Source: Lachancea thermotolerans CBS 6340 (taxonomy: Eukaryota > Ascomycota > Saccharomycetes > Saccharomycetales > Saccharomycetaceae). Taken from it: a stretch of DNA of 64,000 nt. Below are positions 38,907-48,795 of this stretch, in pieces (positions within the stretch are counted from its first letter, which is position 1; each line of letters starts with the position of its first letter). The notes under the pieces are model-generated. The model was given only the letters and a program-made list of their open reading frames with translations. It was not told where the DNA came from and did no database searches. Both the position numbers and the translations under genes were made by a program. The stretch is taken from NCBI RefSeq assembly GCF_000142805.1, contig NC_013083.1:1612001-1676000 (forward strand). Reading direction: 5' to 3'.

Positions 38907-39267
38907 TTGTGTTAGTACGTATTTGACGTATCCAACCTGTATAACTTAACTTCTTGCAAGTGGCTAATATTTTGAGCACTACGCACCCGAATCTGGGTCC
39001 TTAGCTTCGAGTGTATCTCTCGCGCGAAAGCTCCGGAGCCTCGCGCGATGCGGGAGCGACGGTCTACGAAAGCTGCGCGTGCACACGGCGCTCGTCCTGC
39101 ATATCGCTTTCGCGTCGCTATTACCCTCTGATAAAATTTTTTTACGTGGTCGATAGCTGCTTTAAATACCGTGGCTTTATTATCAACAAATAAATAGTCG
39201 CTACTTCCTGCATCTTGCACATCGCTAAACACATCTAACTCGCTTCCCGTCTATCCTCATTGCCGCA
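38907..39267. promoter_or_regulatory. RPL10 3' region / SEC53 promoter
   Basis: 361 bp between two plus-strand genes: GC-rich middle (38995-39115) and an AT-rich, T-run part near 39130-39190 ahead of SEC53. No recognised factor site or RNA gene. Confidence 0.3.
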
Positions 39268-40035
39268 ATGCCTGTGCAAGAATTCAGCTACAAAGAAAAG
39301 CCCGACACATTGGTCCTGTTCGACGTGGACGGCACCCTGACCCCCGCCAGATTGACCGTTTCCGACGAAGTCAGAGACACATTGGCCAAGCTGAGGCAAA
39401 AGGTTGTGATTGGGTTTGTCGGTGGTTCTGACTTGAGCAAGCAGCTCGAGCAGCTGGGCCCTAATGTCCTGAACGAGTTTGACTACGCGTTCTCGGAAAA
39501 CGGGTTGACCGCCTACAGATTGGGTGAGAAGCTAGCCTCTCAATCGTTCATCAACTGGATTGGCGAGGAAGAGTACAACAAGCTGGCTGTGTTTATCCTC
39601 AAGTACCTGTCCGGTATTGAGTTGCCAAAGAGAAGAGGTACCTTTTTGGAGTTCAGAAACGGTATGATCAACGTCTCGCCAATCGGTAGAAACGCTTCCA
39701 CAGAAGAGCGTAACGAGTTCGAGCGTTACGACAAGGAGCACCAGATCAGAGCCAAGTTCGTCGAGGCCCTAAGAAAAGAGTTCTCTCACTTGAAGCTCAC
39801 CTTCTCCATCGGTGGCCAAATTTCCTTCGACGTGTTCCCAACCGGTTGGGACAAGACCTACTGTCTACAGCACGTCGAGAAAGACGGTTTCAAGGAGATT
39901 CATTTCTTCGGTGACAAGACCATGGTGGGCGGCAATGACTACGAGATTTTCGTTGACCCAAGAACCATCGGTCACTCCGTTACCACCCCAGATGACACCG
40001 TCAAAGCTCTGCGCGAAATCTTTGACTTGAAATAA
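39268..40035 (+). CDS. SEC53: Phosphomannomutase Sec53
   Basis: A 255-residue HAD-superfamily enzyme converting mannose-6-phosphate to mannose-1-phosphate for GDP-mannose, hence glycosylation and GPI anchors. The catalytic motif [11 protein letters not shown] has nucleophile Asp 19 and acid/base Asp 21. The cap-domain region [20 protein letters not shown] and the late HAD motif [16 protein letters not shown] are intact. Length matches the 254-residue S. cerevisiae protein (YFL045C). Codon bias is marked. It is convergent with FMP32, the same neighbour as on chromosome VI. Confidence 0.98.
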   Translation: MPVQEFSYKEKPDTLVLFDVDGTLTPARLTVSDEVRDTLAKLRQKVVIGFVGGSDLSKQLEQLGPNVLNEFDYAFSENGLTAYRLGEKLASQSFINWIGEEEYNKLAVFILKYLSGIELPKRRGTFLEFRNGMINVSPIGRNASTEERNEFERYDKEHQIRAKFVEALRKEFSHLKLTFSIGGQISFDVFPTGWDKTYCLQHVEKDGFKEIHFFGDKTMVGGNDYEIFVDPRTIGHSVTTPDDTVKALREIFDLK

Positions 40036-40120
40036 GTACCCTATACCCTGCTTTTTTAGCTATATAGACAAGCGTGTCCGATGTTTACAGCGCTCGATGG
40101 CGTACACCATATGTCTGCAA

Positions 40121-40744
40121 TTATGATAGCAGCCGCACGTATGCCAACACAAGCGCAAATGTACCTGTGCACACGCCGATCAGCCATTGCATCACCTGTG
40201 TTTTAACGGAGTCAATTTGCATCTTCATGTTGCTAACCTCCTGGTCGATCCGTGTGTCGATCTCTTTGATCTGTATGTCGTGGTGACTTGATTCCTCACG
40301 TATCCGGCCTTTCTCTAAAGATAAATCAAGCTTGAACCCTGCATTTGCCTTAGTGATTTCTTCCCGCAACTTAGTGCGCAGCTTTTCTAGGTCGTTTCGA
40401 ATACTTTCGTGCTCGTTTTGTATCGAATGAAATTCGCTGCGGTCTGCGGATAGCAGTTGATCCCTCAGCTTCGCGAAGTCAACCCTCTGCTGGTAAACCA
40501 GTTGAATAAGCTTCTCGCGCGACGCCAGATCTTGGGAAACATGCGTCACGCCCCCTTTCAGCGCATCAGACATGATCTCAACCAGCGCATTTGCCTGCTG
40601 TGGTGCGAATTCGCCCTTTTCTACCAGTAGTTGTCGAAAGCGATTCGTGTTCCGTATATGCACTGGATCGAGGCTATCCAGCAGCATTCTAGAGCCGTGA
40701 AGCATGCGCTTAGGCCGAAAGGTTTGGTTGAGGCCCCTCAACAT
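40121..40744 (-). CDS. FMP32: Fmp32/Put6, MCUR1-family mitochondrial protein
   Basis: A 207-residue protein, equal to the S. cerevisiae length (YFL046W). The ATG at 40744 opens MLRGLNQTFRPKRMLHGSRM, a matrix-type presequence. The DUF1640/CCDC90 core begins FRQLLVEKGEFAPQQANALVE, followed by a long coiled coil (about 95-180) and a C-terminal hydrophobic segment WLIGVCTGTFALVLAYV. Yeast homologs of MCUR1 (Put6/Put7) are inner-membrane proteins linked to proline metabolism. It is divergent from FMP25 with only 163 bp between start codons. Confidence 0.93.
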   Translation of the reverse strand: MLRGLNQTFRPKRMLHGSRMLLDSLDPVHIRNTNRFRQLLVEKGEFAPQQANALVEIMSDALKGGVTHVSQDLASREKLIQLVYQQRVDFAKLRDQLLSADRSEFHSIQNEHESIRNDLEKLRTKLREEITKANAGFKLDLSLEKGRIREESSHHDIQIKEIDTRIDQEVSNMKMQIDSVKTQVMQWLIGVCTGTFALVLAYVRLLS

Positions 40745-40907
40745 GGTCAAAAGCTCTTTCTTCTTGTTGAGCGTTAATCGTTGTTCTTATTTGAGGGTCA
40801 ATTAGAAGACACTCTTTCTGTATTCAAAATCTTGGAGATTCCATCTCCCACGAAAAGACAAAGAACTCTAACGCAAGCACTCGCAAGCAACCAAAAGCGC
40901 TCAAGAA

Positions 40908-42677
40908 ATGCTTTCAAGATCACTTGCCCGCCCATTCTGCCGCAGAATTGCGAGCTGCCGGCCGCTATACAAAAACGTTCCAAAGTTTGACGATGCCGAT
41001 TTATTAGCAGACGAGCTGAACCATGGGACATACAAAGCCAAGAGACGGAGAGACGACTTTGAGTGGACAGACCGGTCATCACAGGAGATGAAAAAAGAGT
41101 ACGAGGACCGAATGGCGAAGATGATGAAGCTTTCTGCCGCATTACAAGGCCTGTTGATTGTCGCGGGTCTTGGGGCTGCTGCGACAGTGTACATGAAATG
41201 GCCACAAATCAAGGGATGGTGGATCACCAGGGATATGAAGCTGGATGATGATGCCATTGAACAAATAAAGAGACGGAAAGAGAGAAAGCGTGCTCTTGAT
41301 TTTCCGGTAATTCCTGCCACAGCTCTTCCTAGCAGCGAACCTGGTCTTTACTTTTGGGGTGCAGGCAGAAACGATGGGCAGAACCAAAAGTTCCCCCTCC
41401 GTGTCCCCTACTTTGACCACAAAAAGCTAAGAGATGTGGCCCTGTCTTCGACGGATGGGAACCTGGCCATTGACGAGAGAGGCGACCTGCTGAGCTGGGA
41501 CGCAAAAAGCATCCACATGGTTCTTGAGGGCCAGAGCTTAGTTAAGGTGAAAGCTTCTAATGGAGCAGCTTACGCTCTGAACAAGAAGGGCGAAATCTTG
41601 GTGGTTCCACTGCGCGACGCGGCCAAAAAATCTAATAACGTTAAATGGCGCAGGTCCTGGTTTCTACCTTGGAAGAAATACCGCCAGTATTCATGGAAGC
41701 TTGACACCAAAACTGCTTTCGCAGGGCGCAATGAAAAAAGAATCACAGATTTCGACGTGGGCAAAGACCATCTTCTTTTCATCTCGAACACAGGCAAGGC
41801 ATATGTTTGTGCTACAGGCATTACACCTCCGGAGAAAGCTAAATCTCGGGGCCAGTTTGGCGTGCCAACCCTTTCCCAGTTTGACCGCTTCCCTGAGCTA
41901 AACAAAGTCTTTGAGGTTGAGCTGCTTAACTACGGTGTCGGCGGAGATAAAGTGGTTAGCAGGACCATTCAAAAAGTCGCCTGTGGAGACTATCATTCCC
42001 TGGCTTTAGATTCACTTGGAGATGTGTATTCTTTTGGTCAGAACACACATGGTCAGCTAGGACATCCTATCAGCTACGATATGGAGTACGTGCCGTTCCC
42101 AAAGAAAGTGGGTAATTTCAATGCGCATTTCACAAGAGACACTCATGTAAGGTGCACAGATATCCACTGCGGCTCCAACACGTCCTTTGTAAGTGTGGTG
42201 CCCCAAGATGTACACAAGTACTTCCTTAACAAGGGCAAAGTTTCGCTAGAAGAGGAACTGGACAAGGTCACCTACTTCTCTTTCGGAAATGGTCTTCACG
42301 GCGAGCTTGGAAATGGCCACTTCAAGCACTCGCAGCAGGAGCCCACGAAGTTGAAGGTTGTGAACGACTCGCCCGAGTCAGCGGAGGCGAAAGCTCCAAA
42401 GCGACTCAAAGTCAGCGAATGGTCCTGTGGCGGCGAACACTTTTTTTGCAGGCTCGAGGATGATGAGATTGTCGCCTGGGGCAGTAATGATGCCGGCCAG
42501 CTGGGCAATGGCAAAAAGATTAAAACCTGTAAGCCAACTAATATTCCAAAGCTATTGGAGCCAGGTACAAGCCGCCCTGAGCAATTACTAGGCGCCAGCG
42601 GCTCCTTACGCTTGACACCCGAACAGCACATTGCCGCTGGGGAAGAATCCAGTTGCATATACTGGAAGGCGGTATAG
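40908..42677 (+). CDS. FMP25: Fmp25, mitochondrial RCC1-like protein
   Basis: A 589-residue protein. It has a basic mitochondrial N-terminus (MLSRSLARPFCRRIASCRPL), a hydrophobic segment near 77-95, and at least three RCC1-type beta-propeller repeats, for example CGDYHSLALDSLGDVYSFGQ, then NTHGQLGH, and EIVAWGSNDAGQLGNGKK. The ortholog YLR077W (Fmp25) is an inner-membrane protein required for assembly of respiratory complex III. Its place between FMP32 (VI) and BOS1 (XII) shows the merged order. It ends 35 bp from BOS1. Confidence 0.92.
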   Translation: MLSRSLARPFCRRIASCRPLYKNVPKFDDADLLADELNHGTYKAKRRRDDFEWTDRSSQEMKKEYEDRMAKMMKLSAALQGLLIVAGLGAAATVYMKWPQIKGWWITRDMKLDDDAIEQIKRRKERKRALDFPVIPATALPSSEPGLYFWGAGRNDGQNQKFPLRVPYFDHKKLRDVALSSTDGNLAIDERGDLLSWDAKSIHMVLEGQSLVKVKASNGAAYALNKKGEILVVPLRDAAKKSNNVKWRRSWFLPWKKYRQYSWKLDTKTAFAGRNEKRITDFDVGKDHLLFISNTGKAYVCATGITPPEKAKSRGQFGVPTLSQFDRFPELNKVFEVELLNYGVGGDKVVSRTIQKVACGDYHSLALDSLGDVYSFGQNTHGQLGHPISYDMEYVPFPKKVGNFNAHFTRDTHVRCTDIHCGSNTSFVSVVPQDVHKYFLNKGKVSLEEELDKVTYFSFGNGLHGELGNGHFKHSQQEPTKLKVVNDSPESAEAKAPKRLKVSEWSCGGEHFFCRLEDDEIVAWGSNDAGQLGNGKKIKTCKPTNIPKLLEPGTSRPEQLLGASGSLRLTPEQHIAAGEESSCIYWKAV

Positions 42678-42712
42678 TTATCTTGTATTTATTGTATGTA
42701 CTGCCGCCACCT

Positions 42713-43491
42713 TTACCGCAGCCACTTCAGCACAAAGTAAAATCCTGTCAGCATGAGCGCCAGCGCGATCCAGAAGATGAACTTGTCCTTGAAGACACGC
42801 TTGTTGATCTTGTTTATGGTCTCGTTTGACACGCCCAGTGTCTGCATGCTCTTGGTCATTTGCACTTCCATCTTGCGCAAGACCGCATTCTGATCAATGA
42901 TATCGCCCAGGGATTGCTGACCCATCTCCAGGATATAGTCCAATTGTGCATTGCCCCTTTCAAAAACCGATTGCTCCTTCTGGAGACCTTGGAAGAGTGG
43001 TAGCTGCGATCCTGAGCTCGCGTTTCCCGCATGGCCCAAGCCCGGCGAGCCAGCTGTGTTACGTTTGCTCATAGTAGATTCTTCATCAAAAGGATTGCTA
43101 CTGGATTTAAGGAGCTGTTCACGGGAGTTAGTGCTACTGCACTGTTTCTTGAGTGTCTGAAATCGCGTTTTAGCGGCCTCAAGGTCCTGCTGTAGTGACT
43201 CAAGTCGTTCTTGGTACTTGACTTTACTGGCCTCTTCTTCTTTGGAGCTACCGGCAAATTGCCTCGTCAAAAGCTCTTTGTACTGCACAATAGTCTTCTC
43301 GAGCGACACCAGTGTCGCTGCGATCGCACCTTGCAGCGATATCGGGGCTACAGCAAGCTCTTTCTCGAACTTGTTCAGGTCTCGCTGCAGAAGTGTCTTT
43401 TGCTTGGTCGCATGGTTGGACAGCGCATTCTGCGAAGCGGTTAGTTAGTAAGGAGAGCAAGAACCGCGTTTGCGTATACGTAACGTACCAT
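42713..43491 (-). CDS. BOS1: ER-Golgi Qb-SNARE Bos1, spliced
   Basis: Exon 1 is only the ATG (43491-43489). Exon 2 (43429-42713) begins NALSNHATKQKTLLQRDLNK. The product is 239 residues. It has an N-terminal helical region, the SNARE motif (GLQKEQSVFERGNAQLDYIL onward) and a C-terminal membrane anchor FIFWIALALMLTGFYFVLKW. Bos1 (YLR078C) is a SNARE of ER-to-Golgi vesicles, acting with Sed5, Bet1 and Sec22, in the same transport step as YPT1. S. cerevisiae BOS1 has the same ATG-only first exon. Confidence 0.96.
43430..43488 (-). other. BOS1 intron (59 nt)
   Basis: Minus-strand donor GTACGT (43488-43483), branch TACTAAC (43450-43444), acceptor CAG ending at 43430. The donor differs from GTATGT at one position. 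The branch site lies about 14 nt from the acceptor. Confidence 0.93.
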
Positions 43492-45188
43492 TTTGACAGA
43501 CAGTCGGAGGTTGCTGATATATTTGGCGGTGTGTTGTGGATCGATCGAAATGGTTTCAAGGCGCGATGAGCTGAAGTGCTTCGTGTGTGGCGAGTCAGTA
43601 AGCAAAGTGTATCAGAAACCCGATGTGGGCAAGCCATGGGCCCCTGTGATGACCAGCGTAATGCTTTCCGGCGCAGTTCGGTAACACTACGTTGTTCAGG
43701 GGTAGCGCCTTTGCTTCATGCAGCTTCTGCCTTCTTCGGAGTGTTTACTATTTTAATAGAGCTGAACAAGACGGACAGAAAGCATGAATTAGAAGGCCAG
43801 GGGGTGCCTTCTTGATTGGTACTACAGTTGCGATACTACAGTTTAAGACTCTCGGTCGTCAGCCATGGCCGCAACAAAACTATGCCAAATTACCACTAAT
43901 ATAGACATGCGAATAGGGAAGATAAGTTGTGAGCGTGCCGTAGCTGAATAGTTATGAATTGACGCTGTACACAGAAAAAGCTCTCGACTCGGTGTGGGGT
44001 ACTACTGGTTAGTTAACTCGGTCGCCTGCAGTCCAAATTCTATAACTCGCAGGAAAAGTATCGCCAATATGAGCCTTGCTGTGGAAGCTTTGCTGGTAGT
44101 TACAAGTAGAAAGATGTAACCGAGAGGTTGCTTAGCTTTAGTGGATGGTTTGAAGTGGCTTAACGGCGTACGCGTTGTTGCTATCTGAGAGGCGTGCCAC
44201 ACAAAGCCACACGAACCTCACTAGGTCTTCGAACAATTCTGACCACGTTCAAACCGCACCACTGTATCGAGAAGTACAACTTTAGTTGCTTGTAAGTTGA
44301 AACGACTACTACAGTCGTCTCCTGTTCCGCGGTGGCTCGCTTCAGGGCGTTTGGACTCAAGAGTTGTCTCGCGCAAAAATGATGGAATTTTTAGGTCAAG
44401 CATTCCCAACACGTAGAAGCAAACCTTGATCGGTATGGGCGCCCAATTGCTACCTTCCTGTTACCCAAAGGCGCGTTTACTTTTATTGCGGCCGGCCTCG
44501 GGCAGTAATTCAGCTTCAGCTTCCGACATTCGACGCGTCGGGCATCATAGGTTCATTGTTGAGACACAGCTACCGAACAGGTTCTGATAAACGGTCGGCG
44601 CCGCATAAGATGAAACAGCTTAATGCTCACTAGCCGGCCACTCGAGGGCCGGCGCCAGGCGAGCGCCTTATGCACCTTGATATTCCGTAGTTGGTGATCA
44701 ATTTGATTTCCATCACGCGTAATCGAGAATCTACCCTGAGTGCATTAACAGCACTATCAATGACACCATTTGCAAAGCCCATATTTCGTAGCAGTCTTTG
44801 GCCTTCATAGCTTCTGGCATATATTGTCGTTCTTGATGGAAGGGTGCGCTCTTCTACTGCAGTCCGTAATCCAAATAACTCAAATCACCGCACGAGATCA
44901 TTAACTGCCAAGCGTATATACCCTTTCTGTATTTGAGAGCCGAATCGCCCATCGCAGCATTCCTTGCCTGTGCCCTGGTTGCTTGCGGTGAAACTCATCA
45001 TTAATTAACATGGCTGGTTGAACCCGGTAATTAACCCCAGAGATATGAAAAATGAAAAATATCTGGCTGGGACTCTTGGAAACCAGGGATTCCAGACAGA
45101 TCATAGACAATAAAAAGAGACAATTTTAGGGCGCGGGCTTTTCGATTTGACAACCTACGACGATTTGACGACGCGCCAAAACTAAAAC
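43492..45188. other. BOS1/SIC1 intergenic region, 1.7 kb
   Basis: The longest spacer in the syntenic part. Short frames only; one at 43549-43683 encodes 44 residues with a Cys-x2-Cys (ELKCFVCGE) but matches nothing I know. A 7-bp hairpin (GCCGGCC/GGCCGGC, 44633-44653) is present. No tRNA box pair or point-centromere element order was found. Two GGCTGG sites near SIC1 are listed separately. Confidence 0.5.
45012..45070 (+). promoter_or_regulatory. Two Swi5/Ace2-type sites upstream of SIC1
   Basis: GGCTGG occurs at 45012-45017 and 45065-45070, 119-177 bp before the SIC1 ATG, matching the KGCTGR consensus of Swi5/Ace2. S. cerevisiae SIC1 is activated by Swi5 at mitotic exit. The motif is short, so support is moderate. 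Confidence 0.4.
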
Positions 45189-46076
45189 ATGGCACCTGCG
45201 ACCCCTCCAAGATCAAGAAACAGACGCGGTAAGGCTGTATGTCCGTCATCGCCGCGGCTTTTGACGCGGCCTGCTGTACCCGTGACGCCGGGCAGCGTGA
45301 GTGGGAAGCGGCACACAGGCCAGCTGCAAAAGCTGCGCTCACCGCTGAATAGATCGCCAGCAAGAGGCCTGCGAACGCCCGAGTACACGCCTGCGAGGCC
45401 CGCGGGCGTAGACGCCAGCGCCCAGGCGCGAAGAAAGCTTGAGTTTCCAGACGATCAGCAAGAACTCGCAGGTGTAGGCCGTGTGCTGTTCCCAGGGCCC
45501 AGCTCCGATGCTAGTACGTTCGAGAGCCGCCTTCTAAGCCCGCCAGCGCCCGGACGCCTGCTTCGGGATGCACCTGCGCTACTGCCGCCTGCCCCAGCTA
45601 GCAAAGCTTTCGCGGCCATACTTGACGAGCAGTTTTTCGAAGATGACCCTCTGCAGGACCGTGAGTGCTCTCCAACGCCGCGCGGCTGGGAAACTCCTCC
45701 ACGCGCAACCGAGGTCCCGCCGGAGCAGGCTCCATCTACACCAAGCGATAAAATCGTTACTTTTGACCTCGCCAAAGACTGGAATAATAACTCTAGCCGG
45801 TGTTTCTCCTCTGACGAGGAGCCTGACGAAATTAGTATACGGGGCAAGGTTCTGGAGAATCCGTTCGCCGATCACATTGTTGCTGACGAAGAGACCAGGA
45901 GGCGTCGCCAAGAGCTTCTCCTGGCTGAGGAGCCAGCCTTACAAGATACTGTATCCTATATCGACAAAAAAGGTGAAACTTCTAAGAAAAGGCATTTGAA
46001 TGCAGAAGAGCAGGAGCGGTTTCGACCCAGGATGTTGTTCGAGCAGCATTTTCGGAAAAAGGGTTCTCAGGAATGA
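45189..46076 (+). CDS. SIC1: CDK inhibitor Sic1
   Basis: A 295-residue, largely disordered protein. At least nine Ser/Thr-Pro sites stand in the N-terminal two thirds (ATPPRSR, SSPR, VTPGS, RSPLNRSPARG, LRTPEYTP, CSPTPRGWETPPR, STPSD), the usual layout of a multisite phosphodegron. The conserved C-terminal third includes FDLAKDWNNNS, NPFADHIV and RPRMLFEQHF, where the inhibitory domain lies. Sic1 (YLR079W) blocks Clb-Cdc28 until Cln-CDK phosphorylation sends it to SCF-Cdc4. It follows BOS1 as on chromosome XII. Identification rests on site pattern, C-terminus and synteny. Confidence 0.87.
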   Translation: MAPATPPRSRNRRGKAVCPSSPRLLTRPAVPVTPGSVSGKRHTGQLQKLRSPLNRSPARGLRTPEYTPARPAGVDASAQARRKLEFPDDQQELAGVGRVLFPGPSSDASTFESRLLSPPAPGRLLRDAPALLPPAPASKAFAAILDEQFFEDDPLQDRECSPTPRGWETPPRATEVPPEQAPSTPSDKIVTFDLAKDWNNNSSRCFSSDEEPDEISIRGKVLENPFADHIVADEETRRRRQELLLAEEPALQDTVSYIDKKGETSKKRHLNAEEQERFRPRMLFEQHFRKKGSQE

Positions 46077-46140
46077 CCGTTGGTTTTAGCAGGTTTGGGG
46101 ATATTTAGAAACGGTAACTTACATAATGAAAAGCATGGAT

Positions 46141-48312
46141 TTAATGACTGATGGTTCCAAAATTGTCTCCTTGATGTGCTTGGCTCCGGGGAGACGAGGT
46201 GCTACTAGTGGGGTCACGAATTTTAGAATTCTGCCTCTTTAAGCCGCGGAATATGGGCTTTCTGTACAAGAGCAAATCTGAAAATATCTTGTAACCTAGG
46301 TCGTTGCCGTCAGGCAGTTTGACTTCTATAATGCAGTTGGCGAATTCCTCCGAAATTGAGCGGATAAACTCATTCGCCAACGCTTCACTAGTTTCTGAAG
46401 AGCCCATTTTTAGAATTTTGATTAGCCTAGAGAAATGTGATGTTATTGCATCCAAGGTGGCAATTTGGGGCTTGGAAAGCGCGTTGAAAGCACTTGATAT
46501 CCCACTCACTCTTTGTGAATCCACAGAGGCCTGCGACTCGTCTTCTAGTTCAGATGGCGGAAATTCGGCGTATAACGCTTTTAGCGTGTCATAAACATCG
46601 TTAGAGATTAGTGGCTCGGGGAGTTCTAATAAATAGATTTTGAGGGCACTCGCAATCGTGCTTGGCTCTTCATTAAACTCTTTCAATTTTTCAAATACCT
46701 CGGATTCGTCCTTGAAGGGCTTCTGGTTCAGCACTGCTCTCAATATATGAGTAGAATGTAGCTTGACCGGGACAGTCCACACGGTTGTTCTAACATTGTC
46801 ATTAGGTAACTCAGGGTACACTTGGTCCATATAGGACAAGATTGAAGATACGATCAGAGGTACGATTTTTTTATCCAGACGGCATCGCGTCTCCAGGTCT
46901 ATTCCAAAGTTCTGATACCCACCTGGATTGTAGTAGTTGTTATATGGAATTACTCGTGGTTGAAAAAATCCTGTTCTGGCATTTTCAACCAGCCTCATCA
47001 GGTCTAATGTTGGGTCAACTGTTGATGCAGCTTTGAGCACACTCTCCTGGAAACTCTCAACCGCTGAGGCATTCTTGGATATGATAGGGGAGAAATCTAG
47101 GACCACCTTCTCCAATGCTTTCAACCTATCAAGTTCGCACTTTTCCATGAATGTAAAATGGTCGACTATAAGCTCCTCCAAAGAGCAGCGCAAAGAATCT
47201 ATCTTTTTGCATTCTTTTCTGTACTTTAAGTCTGCAGCCTCCATTTCCTTAATTAGTTTAAAGAGAGCTCGCTCGGTGTTTGAAACAGTGGGAAGATTCG
47301 AATTCTTGGAGCCAGCGTTCTGATTTTGGGTTATGATCGTGGTTAGGTCTGTGAAATAGTCTGAGAATGCTTGCGAACTTTCTTCGGTGTTTTCGTCTTC
47401 AACCTCGTTAGCGTTGGGCTGCGACAGCTGTGCAAATTTGTAAGCGTAAGGTTTCCAGCTGTACTGGAACTTCTTTGAGTTTACAAAAGTTGTGCCCATA
47501 CCATTACAATACTTAAGGAAGCCGCCGTTTAAAAGATCTTGGCCAAAGGCTTCGGCTTGGTCAACGTCTTTCAGTGTGAGGTTTTCCATGAGAAACTTGA
47601 CAATCTCACTTCCGTTGTTGGTATTATAGAAGTGATAGTTAATGAAAGGCACTTTGTAATCTGACTTTTCTAACTTCGTGAGCAGAAGTCGGACCGTTTC
47701 TCGCATAGTGCGCACATCAAAGTCTATGTTTCCAAACTTACCAAATTTTTCGTATTCACGCTCTTTGGCCAAACTATGCTCTTGTTCCTGGTATATTTCT
47801 AGCTGCTTCATGGCGTTTGCGAGCTCTTCGTCATTATAATTTGCCCTTTTGTAATCTTCGAGCTGTCTGCATCTATTGAAGTACGCCTGTTCCAATTTCT
47901 CGACATATTTCTTAGACTTTTGGTAGTTCGAGACATTGGTCTTGAGAATTTTCTCAGAGTAACTAACTCTTTGCTCATGGTCATCGCACCACGCGCTAAA
48001 AGGTCGGAGAACTGTAGTTTCGATGTCGGCTGCTGCAGAAATATGAGCTCTACCCTCTTCCTCCATTGCATCAGCGACATGATTCAGGGCAATATCAAGC
48101 GAGAAAAGCGATCCTGTCGTAGCCGAGAGTCCCTCAACGCTGGACGTAGTCTTGCATAGTTGACGCCCATAATTAACCTCAAACTGCATTCTAGATGCGA
48201 ACAGCTGTATGAACAACACATTCTGATTGCAGCCCTTGTGAAGTTCTTCGAAAAGCCTCTCAATACCTGCCGACAAGTCGTCTGTCCAGAAACTGTCAGA
48301 AAACGAGGGCAT
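46141..48312 (-). CDS. RGD2: Rgd2, F-BAR/DEP/RhoGAP protein
   Basis: A 723-residue protein closely matching S. cerevisiae Rgd2 (YFL047W, 714). An FCH/F-BAR region (1-190, with FIQLFASRMQFEV and KSKKYVEKLEQAYFNRCRQL) is followed by a DEP-like domain (about 215-290, TNNGSEIVKFL). The RhoGAP domain is C-terminal (about 460-660), starting FGIDLETRCRLDKKIVPLIV and including PSTIASALKIYLLELPEPLI. Rgd2 stimulates GTP hydrolysis by Cdc42 and Rho5. It is convergent with SIC1 and shares a 105-bp divergent promoter with the Rdx gene. Confidence 0.95.
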   Translation of the reverse strand: MPSFSDSFWTDDLSAGIERLFEELHKGCNQNVLFIQLFASRMQFEVNYGRQLCKTTSSVEGLSATTGSLFSLDIALNHVADAMEEEGRAHISAAADIETTVLRPFSAWCDDHEQRVSYSEKILKTNVSNYQKSKKYVEKLEQAYFNRCRQLEDYKRANYNDEELANAMKQLEIYQEQEHSLAKEREYEKFGKFGNIDFDVRTMRETVRLLLTKLEKSDYKVPFINYHFYNTNNGSEIVKFLMENLTLKDVDQAEAFGQDLLNGGFLKYCNGMGTTFVNSKKFQYSWKPYAYKFAQLSQPNANEVEDENTEESSQAFSDYFTDLTTIITQNQNAGSKNSNLPTVSNTERALFKLIKEMEAADLKYRKECKKIDSLRCSLEELIVDHFTFMEKCELDRLKALEKVVLDFSPIISKNASAVESFQESVLKAASTVDPTLDLMRLVENARTGFFQPRVIPYNNYYNPGGYQNFGIDLETRCRLDKKIVPLIVSSILSYMDQVYPELPNDNVRTTVWTVPVKLHSTHILRAVLNQKPFKDESEVFEKLKEFNEEPSTIASALKIYLLELPEPLISNDVYDTLKALYAEFPPSELEDESQASVDSQRVSGISSAFNALSKPQIATLDAITSHFSRLIKILKMGSSETSEALANEFIRSISEEFANCIIEVKLPDGNDLGYKIFSDLLLYRKPIFRGLKRQNSKIRDPTSSTSSPRSQAHQGDNFGTISH

Positions 48313-48417
48313 TCCTTTAGCTGCTTTTTGGGTTTTTGCCCATTTGTTTCAAAAAGATTGATCTGATGTATTTTAAATCGGCTTGTTTCAAATAAGTACA
48401 ACAACAACAAACTGTCA

Positions 48418-48795
48418 ATGCCCTATCCTAAAATCTCGATAAGGTTTTGCACCAAATGCAAGTGGAACCTTAGGAGCGCTTGGTATCTTCAAGAGCTACT
48501 ACAAACTTTCCAGTCCTCTCTAGGCGAAGTTTCCCTTATTCCCGGGGAATCAGGCGAGTTCCGTGTTCTTGGCTACAAAGAACACGACCAGCCAGAGGTT
48601 GTAATATGGGACCGCACTGTCGATGGGGGCTTCCCGGACAGCAAGTACTTGAAGCAAAAGGTAAAACAGCTGCTTCTTGATGCAGACGACCAAGACCAGC
48701 TCGGTGCTCACATCACTAGAAAGGCGCAAACAAAGAGCTTGGTAGACAAAGCAGACTGTAGTTCTTCCGGCCAGTGTCTCGATTGCGAGACCTGA
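48418..48795 (+). CDS. Rdx-family (SelW-like) thioredoxin-fold protein
   Basis: A 125-residue protein. The N-terminus ISIRFCTKCKWNLRSAWYLQ has a CxxC (Cys 11, Cys 14) right after the first strand, as in the SelW/SelT/SelH Rdx family, where one cysteine may be selenocysteine in animals. The core continues WDRTVDGGFPDSKYLKQKVK, the family's C-terminal pattern. The tail has a second CxxC (GQCLDCET) of uncertain meaning. Function is likely thiol redox, with no known substrate. I recall no clear S. cerevisiae counterpart between RGD2 and EMP47, so this may be a gene lost there. Confidence 0.85.
   Translation: MPYPKISIRFCTKCKWNLRSAWYLQELLQTFQSSLGEVSLIPGESGEFRVLGYKEHDQPEVVIWDRTVDGGFPDSKYLKQKVKQLLLDADDQDQLGAHITRKAQTKSLVDKADCSSSGQCLDCET

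Noticed and set aside
43492-45188. Point centromere in the BOS1/SIC1 spacer
   Set aside because: No CDEI, AT-rich CDEII and CDEIII in order; AT content is not extreme.
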